DNA of 64,000 nucleotides from Candidatus Endomicrobium neocapritermitis (GTDB taxonomy: Bacteria; Elusimicrobiota; Endomicrobiia; Endomicrobiales; Endomicrobiaceae). Each line of letters begins with the position of its first letter. Within the stretch, counting starts at the first letter, position 1. Below are positions 42,519 to 51,644 of the stretch, in pieces. The position numbers were made by a program, and so were the translations under genes. The stretch spans positions 1 through 64,000 of the forward strand of contig WRJZ01000052.1 in the NCBI GenBank assembly GCA_009778325.1. The letters are read 5' to 3'. The notes beneath the pieces were generated by a model that saw nothing but the letters and a program-made list of their open reading frames with translations, was not told the origin of the DNA and did not search any database.

Positions 42519-43778
42519 ATGTTTATAGACAAAGCAAATATTTTTCTTACAGCCGGGCGCGGTGGCGACGGCTGTATTTCTTTTAGAAGGGAAGCCGGCG
42601 TTCCTTACGGCGGGCCCAACGGCGGCAACGGCGGAAAGGGCGGCAATATCTATTTTGAAGCAGACCCTCATAAAACAACTCTTTTAGACCTTTCATACAG
42701 ACCTAAGTTTAAAGCCGATGACGGACAAAAAGGACAGCCGAGCGATAAATACGGAAAATACGGCAAAGATTTAATAATTAAAGTTCCGGCAGGCACGCTC
42801 GTTTTTAAAAACGGCGGATTATTCGCCGATTTAAAAACAGCCGGTGAAAAAATTTTAGCCGCAAAAGGCGGAAGAGGCGGAAGGGGAAACGCGTCTTTTA
42901 AAACGGCAAAAAACACCGCTCCTAGGATTGCGGAAAATGGCGAGCCCGGAGAAACCGCGGAGATAAATTTAGAACTGCGTCTTATTGCCGATGTGGGTTT
43001 TGTAGGTCTTCCAAATGCTGGAAAGTCAACTCTTCTTGCCAAAATTTCCGCCGCGAAACCTAAAATTGCTGATTATCCGTTTACAACTCTTGCTCCGAAC
43101 TTAGGAGTTGTTGACTATAAAGGCAGGCATTTTACAGCTGCCGACATTCCCGGAATAATTGAAGGCGCGCATGAAGGAAAAGGGCTGGGCTTAGAGTTTT
43201 TGAGGCATATACGCCGCACAAAAGTTCTTATACATTTAATAGATGTCAGCGGTTTTGACGAAAGCGACCCTTATGAAAACTATAAAACCATAAATAACGA
43301 GCTTAAAAAGTATTCAAAATATCTTGCTAAAAAACACATTATAATAGTATTGAATAAAATCGACCTGCCTGATTCCCAAAAACATATAAAAGCATTCAAA
43401 AAACATTTAAAAACAAAAAAATTCATAATGATTTCAGCGGCAACCGGCGAAGGCGTTGACAAACTTTTGGCGGAGACCGTAAAAATGCTTGATAAACCGT
43501 TGAAATTTAACGCCGAAGAAGAAATAGAAGTTGTTCCTGTAAAGAAATATGTTTATGAGCCGGAGTTTAAAATTCATATGGAAGACGGCGTTTTTGTAGT
43601 CACCGGCAAAAAAGTTGAAACTTTAACGGAAATGACAAAGTTCAGCGAAGAGGATGCTTTGAGACGTTATCAGAATATACTCAAAAAAATGGGTCTTGAA
43701 GATGAACTTGAAAGAATGGGCTGTAAGCCGGGCGATTTGGTAAGAATCGGCGGACTTGAATTTGAATATGAGAAATAG
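42519..43778 (+). CDS. obg: GTPase Obg
   Basis: 419-aa Obg family GTPase, acting in large-subunit maturation and stress control. The N-terminal glycine-rich Obg fold (residues 1-158, GRGGDGCISFRREAGVPYGG) is followed by the G domain (GLPNAGKSTLL, ADIPGIIEGAHEGKGLG, NKIDLPD, SAATGEG). A C-terminal OCT domain (about 345-415, RRYQNILKKMGLEDELERMG) ends the protein. It starts 12 bases after rpmA. Confidence 0.98.
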   Translation: MFIDKANIFLTAGRGGDGCISFRREAGVPYGGPNGGNGGKGGNIYFEADPHKTTLLDLSYRPKFKADDGQKGQPSDKYGKYGKDLIIKVPAGTLVFKNGGLFADLKTAGEKILAAKGGRGGRGNASFKTAKNTAPRIAENGEPGETAEINLELRLIADVGFVGLPNAGKSTLLAKISAAKPKIADYPFTTLAPNLGVVDYKGRHFTAADIPGIIEGAHEGKGLGLEFLRHIRRTKVLIHLIDVSGFDESDPYENYKTINNELKKYSKYLAKKHIIIVLNKIDLPDSQKHIKAFKKHLKTKKFIMISAATGEGVDKLLAETVKMLDKPLKFNAEEEIEVVPVKKYVYEPEFKIHMEDGVFVVTGKKVETLTEMTKFSEEDALRRYQNILKKMGLEDELERMGCKPGDLVRIGGLEFEYEK

Positions 43779-43790
43779 TAAAGAGGAAAT

Positions 43791-44888
43791 ATGAAACTTG
43801 GTATTGTCGGTCTTCCGAATGTTGGCAAATCAACATTGTTTAACGCTATTACTAAAGCCGGGGCGGAAGTAGCTAATTATCCTTTCTGTACCATAGACCC
43901 TAATGTGGGCGTTGTGGCCGTGCCGGATAAAAGGCTGGATTTTCTTGAAAAAGTTTATAATTCAAAAAAGAAAGTTCCGGCAGCCGTAGAGTTTGTCGAT
44001 ATTGCAGGGCTTGTTAAAGGCGCTTCGCAGGGCGAAGGTTTGGGCAACCAGTTTTTGGCGCATATAAGGGAAACAGCGGCTATAGTTCATGTTGTAAGAT
44101 GTTTTGAAAGCGGCGATATTACGCATGTTATGGGCGGAGTTGACCCTTTGAGAGATATTGAAATAATAGACACCGAGCTGATTTTAGCCGACATGGAAGC
44201 CATGGCAAAAAAACTTGAAAGGCTTGAAAAAGGCATAAGGTTAAATGACAAAAAAATTTTGGCTGAAAGAGAGCTTGCCGTAAAAGTTAAAGCGCATCTT
44301 GAATCAGGAAGTCCCGCGAGAACTTTGGACTTAACCGAAGATGAAAAAGTAATGCTGAAAGAGTTTTTTCTTATAACCGCAAAACCTGTATTGTACGCCT
44401 GCAATGTTTCTGAAAATGACATTCCCGGTCTTGAAAATAAATATACAAAAATTGTTGAAGATAAAGCTAAGGCCGAAGGCGCTCAGGCAATACCCATATG
44501 CGCGAAAATCGAAGCCGAGCTTTCAGAGCTTTCGGACAGCGATCAGGAAACTTTTTTAAAAGATTTGGGTCTTGAAGAACCCGGGCTAAACAGACTTGTA
44601 AGAGCAGGTTACTCTCTTTTGGGGCTTGCAACATTTTTAACGGCAGGCGAAACAGAAACACGCGCGTGGACGATAAAGAAGGGTTTTCTCGCTCCCCAGG
44701 CGGCAGGCGTTATACATTCGGATTTTGAAAGAGGATTTATCAGAGCGGAAGTTATGAGTTATGATGATTTGTACAGGCTTGGCAGCGAGAAAGCGGTTAA
44801 AGATGCCGGGCTTCTAAGGAGCGAAGGCAAAGATTATATTGTCAAAGACGGGGATATAATAGAATTCAGGTTTAATGTTACGAAATAG
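43791..44888 (+). CDS. ychF: Ribosome-binding ATPase YchF
   Basis: 365-aa Obg-related protein. G1 is [13 protein letters not shown], switch II is [20 protein letters not shown], and the NVSE sequence replaces the classical NKxD, which accounts for ATP preference in the family. A coiled-coil insertion follows (about 130-200). The C-terminal TGS domain ([28 protein letters not shown]) is complete. It starts 13 bases after obg and is probably cotranscribed. Confidence 0.97.
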   Translation: MKLGIVGLPNVGKSTLFNAITKAGAEVANYPFCTIDPNVGVVAVPDKRLDFLEKVYNSKKKVPAAVEFVDIAGLVKGASQGEGLGNQFLAHIRETAAIVHVVRCFESGDITHVMGGVDPLRDIEIIDTELILADMEAMAKKLERLEKGIRLNDKKILAERELAVKVKAHLESGSPARTLDLTEDEKVMLKEFFLITAKPVLYACNVSENDIPGLENKYTKIVEDKAKAEGAQAIPICAKIEAELSELSDSDQETFLKDLGLEEPGLNRLVRAGYSLLGLATFLTAGETETRAWTIKKGFLAPQAAGVIHSDFERGFIRAEVMSYDDLYRLGSEKAVKDAGLLRSEGKDYIVKDGDIIEFRFNVTK

Positions 44889-44952
44889 ATGCAGGGATGC
44901 AGAGAGGCGGAGAGGCAGGGTAACGGCAAAGACAAAAATAACGGCAGAGGAT
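44887..44952. repeat. Half element, word agaggcgg/atgcagag
   Basis: gatgcagggatgcagagagg and following words, then the common linker ggtaacggcaaagacaaaaataacggcag. The same word family recurs at 63958-64000. No inverted arm is seen before the nitroreductase gene. Confidence 0.75.
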
Positions 44953-44965
44953 GGTTAAGAGGTAA

Positions 44966-45505
44966 ATGAAAACTCTTGATGAAATAATAAAAAACCGTAG
45001 AAGCACGAGAAGTTATAAAACAGCACCTGTAGAGAAAGAAAAAATTATGCAGATGCTTGAAGCTGCAAGACTCGCACCTTCGGCGTGCAACGCGCAGCCG
45101 TGGAAATTTATAGTTGTCGAAACTCCGGAACTGAAAAATGGCGTTTTTAAAGAGGGACTCAATAATCTTGTTGTTCCGAACAAATGGGCAGGCGACGCTC
45201 CGGTTATAATAGTTGTGTGCAGTCAGACAAAATTTTTTGTGCATAATATAGCGGAGAAAATTCAGGATGTCGATTATCATTTGATAGATTTGGGTATAGC
45301 CTGCGAGCATCTTGTTTTAAAAGCCGAAGAGTTGGGGCTTGGGACATGTTATATCGGATGGTTCAGAGGCAAAGAAATAAAAAAGATTTTAAATCTTCCG
45401 TCATCATATAAGGTTGAATGCTTAATTACTTTGGGATACGCTAAAGACTCGGACATAAAACCTACGCCGAGAAAGGCTTTGGAAGAAATCGCTGAGTTTA
45501 GGTGA
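44966..45505 (+). CDS. Nitroreductase family protein
   Basis: 179-aa FMN-dependent nitroreductase-fold protein. Phosphate-binding NRRSTRSYKTAPV, the AARLAPSACNAQPWKF segment and EELGLGTCYIGWF near the C-terminus are typical. The family reduces nitro compounds, quinones or flavins with NAD(P)H; the substrate is unknown. gagg lies 6 bases before the ATG. The GNAT gene follows after 4 bases. Confidence 0.93.
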   Translation: MKTLDEIIKNRRSTRSYKTAPVEKEKIMQMLEAARLAPSACNAQPWKFIVVETPELKNGVFKEGLNNLVVPNKWAGDAPVIIVVCSQTKFFVHNIAEKIQDVDYHLIDLGIACEHLVLKAEELGLGTCYIGWFRGKEIKKILNLPSSYKVECLITLGYAKDSDIKPTPRKALEEIAEFR

Positions 45506-45509
45506 AAAT

Positions 45510-46004
45510 ATGGAAATAGTATCCGTTGATAAAAAAGAATTGATTGAAATAACATCCAAGCTTGCTTTTGAAATATGGCGCGAGCATTACGCTTCCATAA
45601 TCACTTCGGAGCAAATTGAATACATGCTTGAAAAATTTCAGTCGGCCGAAGCCATTGCAGGGCAAATATCGGAAAATAATCATAAATATTTTCTCATAAA
45701 AGCTGACAGCGGCGAAATTGAAGGTTATTTTGCCGTTGTTTTTCTGAAAGAAGACGCTTTTTTAAGTAAATTTTATATTCGTAAAAACAGCCGCGGCAAA
45801 GGGTATGGGAAAGCTTCGCTTTCATTTATAAAAAAGATTGCGGAAAATAACAACTCCGAATATATTTGGCTGACGGTCAATAAAAATAATTTAAATTCAA
45901 TAGAAGCTTATAAAAAAATGGGATTTTATATTGACAGCGAAATAAAACAGGACATAGGCAACGGTTTTGTTATGGACGATTATAAGATGGTTTTGAAGAT
46001 ATAA
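45510..46004 (+). CDS. GNAT family N-acetyltransferase
   Basis: 164-aa GNAT protein. Motif A for acetyl-CoA is FYIRKNSRGKGYGKASLSFI, and motif B is LTVNKNNLNSIEAYKKMGF. The ending IGNGFVMDDYKMVLKI is common in the RimI-like/YhhY-like group. The substrate is unknown. It lies 4 bases after the nitroreductase gene, so cotranscription is likely. Confidence 0.93.
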   Translation: MEIVSVDKKELIEITSKLAFEIWREHYASIITSEQIEYMLEKFQSAEAIAGQISENNHKYFLIKADSGEIEGYFAVVFLKEDAFLSKFYIRKNSRGKGYGKASLSFIKKIAENNNSEYIWLTVNKNNLNSIEAYKKMGFYIDSEIKQDIGNGFVMDDYKMVLKI

Positions 46005-46005
46005 T

Positions 46006-46132
46006 AAAGGAAAGAGTGAAGAGTGAAAAGTGAAGATAACGAGTTTTCGCGAAGCGAAAACCTATTAACGGGTTTCGGCAGAGCCGAAACACAATATCTT
46101 CACTCTCCACTCTTCAATCTTCACTCTGTAGT
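46006..46132. repeat. Heptad inverted-repeat element, word agagtga, with paired core hairpins
   Basis: The left arm is agagtgaagagtgaaaagtg (46013-46035). The right arm is the inverted copy cttcactctccactcttcaa (46099-46128). The core has GTTTTCGCGAAGCGAAAAC at 46043-46061 and GTTTCGGCAGAGCCGAAAC at 46072-46090, followed by acaata. It has the same layout as the elements at 7342, 53756 and 62175, but with a different word. Confidence 0.92.
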
Positions 46133-46141
46133 GGGGATTTA

Positions 46142-47047
46142 ATGGACATTCATTTTACAATGTGGGCTACTTTTTGGGTCATTGTAATTACGGCTTTATT
46201 TATAGATTTGGTAATTTTAAACAAACATCACGGCAATGTGACGATGAAAGGGGCCGCGGTGATGGTATGCGTTTGGGTGGGGCTTGCGCTGTCTTTCGGC
46301 GCGGCAATATACTTTGTTTTTACTCCGGAAAGAGCTTTGGAATATGCTGCGGCTTATGTTGTGGAATATTCTCTTTCCATAGACAATATGTTTGTGTTTT
46401 TGATGATTTTTTCTTATTTCGCGGTCCCGAAACACCATCAGCCCAAAGTTTTAATGTACGGCATAATTGGCGCGGTGCTCTTGAGATTTTTATTCATTTT
46501 TGTAGGCGTTCAGCTGATAAACGCTTTTGCGTGGCTGATATATATTTTCGGTGCGGTTCTTATATTTACCGCGGTTAAAATGGTTGTCAAAAAAGATAAA
46601 AAAATGGATCCGTCCAAAAACATAGCTTATAAAATGCTGAAAAAAATATATCCGTTTAAGCCGGATCACGGTACGGATAAATTCTTTTTAAGGGAAAACG
46701 GCGTTTTGTATGCCACTCCCATGCTTGCGGCAGTTGTTGTAGTAGAGATGAGCGATATAGTTTTTGCCATAGATTCCATTCCCGCGGTGCTGTCAATTTC
46801 AAGAGATACTTTTATCATTTATACTTCAAATATTTTCGCGATTATAGGCTTAAGATCATTGTATTTTTTACTTTCAAATTTGGCCGAGCAGTTCAGGTTT
46901 TTACAGTACGGAGTTGCCGTGATACTGTTTTTTGTCGGAATAAAGATGCTTGTTTCCCATTTTTATCACTTTCCTACGGCGGCGTCGCTTGCCGTCCTAA
47001 TAAGCATACTTGCCGCTTCTATAATCATTTCAAAAGTAAGAAGATAG
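46142..47047 (+). CDS. TerC family membrane protein
   Basis: 301-aa integral membrane protein with about nine helices. TerC signatures are EYSLSIDNMFVFLMIFSYF and VVVEMSDIVFAIDSIPAVLSISRD, with acidic residues in the membrane. TerC/Alx proteins export Mn2+ or help metalate secreted enzymes, and the name comes from tellurite resistance. Ribosome site gtgggg precedes the ATG. No manganese riboswitch is visible, because the leader is the repeat element. Confidence 0.95.
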   Translation: MDIHFTMWATFWVIVITALFIDLVILNKHHGNVTMKGAAVMVCVWVGLALSFGAAIYFVFTPERALEYAAAYVVEYSLSIDNMFVFLMIFSYFAVPKHHQPKVLMYGIIGAVLLRFLFIFVGVQLINAFAWLIYIFGAVLIFTAVKMVVKKDKKMDPSKNIAYKMLKKIYPFKPDHGTDKFFLRENGVLYATPMLAAVVVVEMSDIVFAIDSIPAVLSISRDTFIIYTSNIFAIIGLRSLYFLLSNLAEQFRFLQYGVAVILFFVGIKMLVSHFYHFPTAASLAVLISILAASIIISKVRR

Positions 47048-47140
47048 GAGGGTAGGAAGATAAGAAGGTAAGCGGCAAGTAATAATTAACAACTGTTGTG
47101 TTTACTTATCATCCTATCATCTAATCTTCTTATCTTCAAA
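47044..47140. repeat. Inverted-repeat element, word aggaagat
   Basis: Left arm gataggagggtaggaagata (47044-47070) and right arm tatcatcctatcatctaatc (47107-47136) are inverted word arrays around a spacer with aataattaacaactgttg. It overlaps the terC stop codon region. Confidence 0.85.
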
Positions 47141-47190
47141 ACAAAAAAAGACAGGCTGAATTTTAAAGTTCAGCCTGTCTTTTTTTGTTT
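47141..47190. terminator. Bidirectional rho-independent terminator
   Basis: GACAGGCTGAA (47150-47160) pairs perfectly with TTCAGCCTGTC (47169-47179), with an A run before and a T run after. It serves the convergent terC (plus) and XRE regulator (minus) genes. Confidence 0.95.
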
Positions 47191-47198
47191 TGTAAGAA

Positions 47199-48017
47199 TT
47201 AATTATCTTTTGAAAAATATCCCAAAACTTTTCCTATAATTTCAAGTTTATTTGTTTTTATCTGCTTGTCTTTTGAATCTATATGCGCGGCCGTTATATT
47301 GCCTTTTTGTACTGAAATTTTTGCTATCGTGTAACCGAAGTCGGTTTTAATCAGCATATTTTTGTCATTTAAAGGAGTTATCATTTTCTTTATTACGCAA
47401 AACGAATCTTTTGGAATTTCCGGAGACATATTTTCGTTTGTATATCTGATAACGAATGTCGCGTCGGAAAAGAGACTGATGGGAAGTTCCACAAAATCTT
47501 CGTATTCGTTATCGGAATATTTGAAAAAGCCGGCTTTTTTCCCTTCATGAACGCTCATAAGCGGAACATTGACTATTTTTGTCGGAATCGGCATGCTGTA
47601 AGTTGCTTCAAAGCTTTCAATTATATTAATGCCGGCTTCTTTTATCGCGCTGATAATTCTGTCAATCTGAAGTCTGCTTAAAGGATATTTTCCTTCAAGC
47701 CAGCTTTCAATCGATGAGGCCGGAAGTTTCAGTTTTTCAGAAAGCCATTTGGCGTTTTTGTCGAGATCTTTTAAAGCAAGCGCGGCGTTTTTTCTTACGA
47801 TAGCTTCATTACTTTTTGAATCATATATAAGCTGCTCTTCGCTTACGTTAAAAAATTTCGCGAGTTTGGAAACTTCATAAACATTCGGGGTTCGCTTTTC
47901 ATTTTCCCAGTAATTTACCGTCACTCTGGAAATGTCAAGTTCTTTGGCAAGTTCATCCTGCGTAAGATGGCGCTCCCTTCTCATCAGTTCGAGCTTTTTT
48001 GAATTAAACTTTTTCAT
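47199..48017 (-). CDS. XRE regulator with S24/LexA-like domain lacking the catalytic Ser
   Basis: 272-aa regulator. Residues ~5-60 form an XRE helix-turn-helix (RRERHLTQDELAKELDISRVTVNYWENEKR). A second HTH-like segment lies near 80-125 (WLSEKLKLPASSIESWLEGKYPLSRLQI). The C-terminal ~125 residues resemble the S24 domain of LexA/cI repressors: VPLMSVHEGKKAGFF has an Ala-Gly where such proteins are cleaved. The nucleophile motif GDSM is replaced by NENM, while a Lys remains in TIAKIS. It may dimerise without self-cleavage. I prefer the inner ATG at 48017 (ggag 6 bases upstream) over 48035. It is divergent from the SpoVG/GGDEF operon, a likely target. Confidence 0.85.
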   Translation of the reverse strand: MKKFNSKKLELMRRERHLTQDELAKELDISRVTVNYWENEKRTPNVYEVSKLAKFFNVSEEQLIYDSKSNEAIVRKNAALALKDLDKNAKWLSEKLKLPASSIESWLEGKYPLSRLQIDRIISAIKEAGINIIESFEATYSMPIPTKIVNVPLMSVHEGKKAGFFKYSDNEYEDFVELPISLFSDATFVIRYTNENMSPEIPKDSFCVIKKMITPLNDKNMLIKTDFGYTIAKISVQKGNITAAHIDSKDKQIKTNKLEIIGKVLGYFSKDN

Positions 48018-48116
48018 GATTGTCTCCGTTGACATAGTTCAATGCTTATGATAACTTATATATACCGTACGCATTGTAGTATTCCTGAATCTAAACAATA
48101 TGTTTTTTAAAAAATT

Positions 48117-48133
48117 AAGTCAACAGCTGACTT
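48117..48133. promoter_or_regulatory. Inverted repeat AAGTCA-N5-TGACTT in divergent promoter region
   Basis: A perfect 6-bp inverted repeat with a 5-base spacer, followed by a T run. It lies 100 bases from the XRE start and 72 bases from the plus-strand -35. It could be the operator of the XRE protein or a weak minor terminator. The rest of the 224-bp gap is AT-rich and shows nothing else clear. Confidence 0.4.
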
Positions 48134-48205
48134 TTTTATTTATTACACACATTATTATGTTTTTTATACTAGCACAAATATAAAATATTTTCAACTTTAA
48201 TTTTA

Positions 48206-48234
48206 TTGAACTTAAGCCGTAGTTAAACTATACT
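48206..48234 (+). promoter_or_regulatory. Promoter of the SpoVG-like/GGDEF operon (leaderless)
   Basis: TTGAAC (48206-48211), 17-bp spacer, TATACT (48229-48234). The ATG at 48242 is only 7 bases after the -10, at the expected transcription start, and no ribosome site is present. The mRNA is therefore probably leaderless. Confidence 0.75.
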
Positions 48235-48241
48235 ATTTAAA

Positions 48242-48814
48242 ATGAAAAACATAATAATCACTGCGCTGTGTGTTATATCATTGTTTTTGTGTTATTTTAA
48301 GTTTTCTTTTGCCGGCGAACTTAAAATTACGCGGATTGAGACGGTAAATAATTCCGATTATGACATAACAATAAATAACTCGATTTCCGTTCATAACGTT
48401 GTTTTAAAAAACAAAGACGGAAAAAATGCCGTTGAATTTCCGGTTTATGAGGCAGGCGGAAAAATATACAAACAGTTTTCCGTTTTGAGAAGGGATTATA
48501 ACGAATATTTGATTTCTTCTTTAAAAGAAAATAAAAAATCCGATTATGCGGCCGCTCCGGATTTTAAGATAAATAAATTTTCCAAATTAAAAAAAGAAGG
48601 AAATATAAAAGCTTTCGCTTCCGTTATTTTTGAAGACCGATTAGAAGTTGAATGCAGGATAATGGACGGTAAAAACGGACTCTGGGTTGCCTGGCCCGCA
48701 AATAAAAAAGAAGGCGTCTGGAAGCCTGATTTTTCTTTTAGCGACAAAGATTTAAAAAAACGCGTTGAAGACGCTTTAATAATGAAATATAATAAAAAAG
48801 ATGAAAGAAAATAA
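48242..48814 (+). CDS. Exported protein with two SpoVG-like domains
   Basis: 190-aa protein with a signal peptide (residues 1-24, ending FSFA). Residues ~108-180 match SpoVG: KINKFSKLKKEGNIKAFASVIF, then ECRIMDGKNGLWVAWPA. Residues ~26-95 look like a diverged first copy (LKITRIETVNNSDYD, HNVVLKNKDGKNAVEFPV). Known SpoVG proteins are small cytoplasmic nucleic-acid-binding regulators, so an exported tandem form is unusual. It is first in an operon with two diguanylate cyclases (14-base overlap) and probably has a leaderless mRNA. The domain match is by eye. Confidence 0.75.
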   Translation: MKNIIITALCVISLFLCYFKFSFAGELKITRIETVNNSDYDITINNSISVHNVVLKNKDGKNAVEFPVYEAGGKIYKQFSVLRRDYNEYLISSLKENKKSDYAAAPDFKINKFSKLKKEGNIKAFASVIFEDRLEVECRIMDGKNGLWVAWPANKKEGVWKPDFSFSDKDLKKRVEDALIMKYNKKDERK

Positions 48815-50177
48815 AATAAGAAAAACCGTTCTTGATATATTATCGTCAATAGGACTGCCCGTGATATCGGGAGGTCTTTTTATTGTCTGGATAATTTATT
48901 TTTTTAAAAATCCGGTATTTATATTTCCTCTTGCAGCAATCCTTGTAATCAGCTTATATTATTTTTCAGGCCCGATTTACGGCGGGGTGATGGCTGCTTT
49001 TGCCGTTGGTTCGGCTATGTTCGGAATGAGGTTTATCGGCGATACGTTTTCCGCGCTTTTGGTGATTCTTGAAATTGTATGGCTGATTTCTTTTTATTTC
49101 ATCCTCGAAATGTACAGAAACCAATATGTTTTGATGAAAAACAGAATGAAGGAAGAGTATGAAATTCTCGACAGAGACATAACGTTTAAAGACTCTGAAA
49201 TAATTGAAAACAATAAGAGGACAAACGCCGTTATACAGCAGATTGAAAGCTTTCAGACAATGGGAAGAATGCTTCAGACATTTGAAGCTTCTCTGGACGA
49301 GTCTGAAATAATAGAAAAATCCGGAGAGCTTGCGTCTAAGTTTATAGGAAGCGGAAACTGGAAGCTTAAGAAAAACGCGCAAGGGGATGTTTTCGCCAGA
49401 TATATTAAAACGACCGGCTTGCCGCTGATTATTACCGATTTGTCGGCCGACAGGCGTTTTTCCATGACGCAAAACAGGTATTTTTCCGTGATCGCCGTGC
49501 CGGTTGAAGTTAACGGCGCGTTTTGGGGCATTCTCAGGGGCACTTCTCCTAAGAAAAATGCGTTTGACGATGCTGACTTAAGGCTTCTTTCGATTCTTGC
49601 GGGAATAGTCAGCGCGGTTTTAAATAACGCCTCTCTTTACCAAAAAATACAGAGCCTTGCCATTACGGACGGGCTTACCGGTTTATACACGCAAAGCTAT
49701 TTTAAAGAAAGAATCAAAGGAGAAATAAAACGCGCGAAAAGCAACAAAGTTCCGCTTTCCGTAGCGTTAATCGACATAGATTTTTTCAAGAAAATTAACG
49801 ATACGTACGGACATCAGGCGGGCGATGTTATTTTAAGCCAGGTTGCCAATCTTCTTCGCGGACGCTTCAGGGAAACGGATTTTATTTCAAGGTACGGCGG
49901 AGAGGAATTCGGGGTAATAATGCTTCACACTAATGAAGAAGAAGCTAAAAAAGTGCTGGAAGAAGTAAGAGCAAGCATAGAAAAAGAACGTTTTTTTCTT
50001 CCGGTAGAAAGCTATCATCCGGTGCAGGTGAGAATAACGGTCAGCATAGGATTTGTCGAACTTGGGAAAGGCGTCTCCGCGGCTATTGAAGACGAACTTA
50101 TAAAAAAAGCCGACAAAGCGCTTTATAAGGCAAAAGAATCCGGAAGAAACTGTATTGTGAGATATGAAAATGAATAA
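48801..50177 (+). CDS. Membrane diguanylate cyclase with GAF domain
   Basis: 458-aa protein. It has N-terminal membrane helices (about residues 12-110), a coiled coil (~112-155), a GAF-like domain (~160-280, GRMLQTFEASLDESEI, FSVIAVPVEVNGAFWGIL) and a GGDEF domain (~290-455). The active motif is RYGGEEF (GGEEF at ~366), with the inhibitory I-site RETD five residues before it, so it should make c-di-GMP under product inhibition. It overlaps the SpoVG-like gene and the next GGDEF gene by 14 bases each. Confidence 0.93.
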   Translation: MKENKIRKTVLDILSSIGLPVISGGLFIVWIIYFFKNPVFIFPLAAILVISLYYFSGPIYGGVMAAFAVGSAMFGMRFIGDTFSALLVILEIVWLISFYFILEMYRNQYVLMKNRMKEEYEILDRDITFKDSEIIENNKRTNAVIQQIESFQTMGRMLQTFEASLDESEIIEKSGELASKFIGSGNWKLKKNAQGDVFARYIKTTGLPLIITDLSADRRFSMTQNRYFSVIAVPVEVNGAFWGILRGTSPKKNAFDDADLRLLSILAGIVSAVLNNASLYQKIQSLAITDGLTGLYTQSYFKERIKGEIKRAKSNKVPLSVALIDIDFFKKINDTYGHQAGDVILSQVANLLRGRFRETDFISRYGGEEFGVIMLHTNEEEAKKVLEEVRASIEKERFFLPVESYHPVQVRITVSIGFVELGKGVSAAIEDELIKKADKALYKAKESGRNCIVRYENE

Positions 50178-51519
50178 TAAAATTTTTCCTTCACTTGTAA
50201 TTGCGGCCGTTCTCGGAGCGCTTGGCTATTTTATACCGAAAGGCATAGGCACGATAGTATTGTCATATTTCATAATGCTTTCCGGATTATATTACGGCAG
50301 GTGGATAAAAGAATCCGTGATAGTCGGCAGTCTTTTGGCGTCTTTTGTAATTTTCAACCATATGAACGAATATCCTTTTGCGTGTATAGCTTCAATCATA
50401 TTTTTTATTTCGGTTATTCCCATACCGTATTACTTTATTTACAAAACCGAAAAAGAAGAAAAAGAACTGTCCGCAAAAAATTCTAAGCTTAAAGAGAAAT
50501 ATACCGATATTCTTGCCGAGCATTCTTTTGCTTTGGAAGAAAGGCAAAAATATGAAGATAATATTGAGCGCATTATGCAGCTTTATATTATAGGAAGAGA
50601 TTTGTCAAAAAATGTTTTTATTGAAGATTATACCGAGACAATTTTGAGGGCCATTACAAGGCGCGCGGGAGTTGTCAGCGTCAGTATGTTTAAAAGGGGC
50701 AAAGGCGAATGGATGCCTCTGGCTTTTTCTAAACCTTATCAGAAAAACGACTGGGTAAAATATATGTCTGACAATAAACAGCTTGCAAATGAACGCAGGT
50801 ATGCCGTAGTTAACAGCTCTTCTTTCTGCACTTTTCAGGAAAGCGTTGTTTTTTGGCCTTTGAAAATAGAAAACGAACTTTTGGGATGCATGCTTATAGT
50901 TGTCGAGAGGGCGTATGCGTCCCGTTATGTTGAAGAAGGTTCAATTTTCGGACCGCAGATATCTCTAGGGGCAAAAAGAGCCAATCTTTTTGCGGAAGTC
51001 AGCGAGCGTTCAAGAAATGACGGTTTAACAGGGCTGTACCTTAAAAGATATTTCATGGAAAGGCTTCAGTCCGAACTTCAAAGGGAAAAACGCTATTCGG
51101 GCGGTTTCTTTATAATTATGCTTGATATTGACCATTTTAAAGACGTAAACGATAAATACGGGCATCTTGCAGGCGATAAAGTTTTGTGCGCCATTGCCAG
51201 AATTCTTACGGATTGCGCCCGTCCGGGGGATTTAATATGCAGGTACGGCGGCGAGGAGTTTACTATTTTTATGTCTATGGCGACGAAATATGAGGCAAGG
51301 TCGGTCGCACAGGAAATAAATACCATGGTTAATAATAAAAAGTTCCATGAAAACGGAGAAACTTTTAGTGTTACAATAAGCGCCGGAATAAGCTGTTATC
51401 CGAAAGGCGGCAAAACGGTGCATGAGATAATCAATGCCGCGGATAAAGCTTTATACAAAGCCAAAAATGACGGAAGAAACCGCGTAGTTCTTTTCACTGA
51501 GTGCGGAGTTTCAAGTTAA
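50164..51519 (+). CDS. Second membrane diguanylate cyclase
   Basis: 451-aa protein with the same plan as its upstream neighbour: N-terminal helices (~8-95), coiled coil, a diverged GAF-like region (~140-270) and a GGDEF domain (RYGGEEF, GGEEF near residue 362). RPGD is present as I-site. The GAF part differs markedly from the first cyclase, so the two probably sense different inputs. An alternative start is the Met two codons later. It is last in the operon. Confidence 0.93.
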   Translation: MKMNNKIFPSLVIAAVLGALGYFIPKGIGTIVLSYFIMLSGLYYGRWIKESVIVGSLLASFVIFNHMNEYPFACIASIIFFISVIPIPYYFIYKTEKEEKELSAKNSKLKEKYTDILAEHSFALEERQKYEDNIERIMQLYIIGRDLSKNVFIEDYTETILRAITRRAGVVSVSMFKRGKGEWMPLAFSKPYQKNDWVKYMSDNKQLANERRYAVVNSSSFCTFQESVVFWPLKIENELLGCMLIVVERAYASRYVEEGSIFGPQISLGAKRANLFAEVSERSRNDGLTGLYLKRYFMERLQSELQREKRYSGGFFIIMLDIDHFKDVNDKYGHLAGDKVLCAIARILTDCARPGDLICRYGGEEFTIFMSMATKYEARSVAQEINTMVNNKKFHENGETFSVTISAGISCYPKGGKTVHEIINAADKALYKAKNDGRNRVVLFTECGVSS

Positions 51520-51525
51520 AGGCAA

Positions 51526-51638
51526 GAACGGCAGAAGCTCGGAAGTTTGGCAGCTCGGCGGCTCAGCAAAGACAAAAGATTTGTTGTTGCCGTTACCGGG
51601 CTTCTGAACTGCCGAGCTTCTGAACTTCTGCCTTTTCT
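51526..51638. repeat. Inverted-repeat element, word gaagctcg
   Basis: Left arm gcagaagctcggaagtttgg and following words (51531-51568). Right arm gggcttctgaactgccgagc and following words (51598-51632). The linker includes caaagacaaaag. It has the same word as the element at 5470 but is not coding here. Confidence 0.9.
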
Positions 51639-51644
51639 TTTTAT

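Noticed and set aside
46162-46578. A 138-codon plus-strand frame inside terC
   Set aside because: It overlaps terC in another frame, and terC has complete family motifs and a ribosome site.
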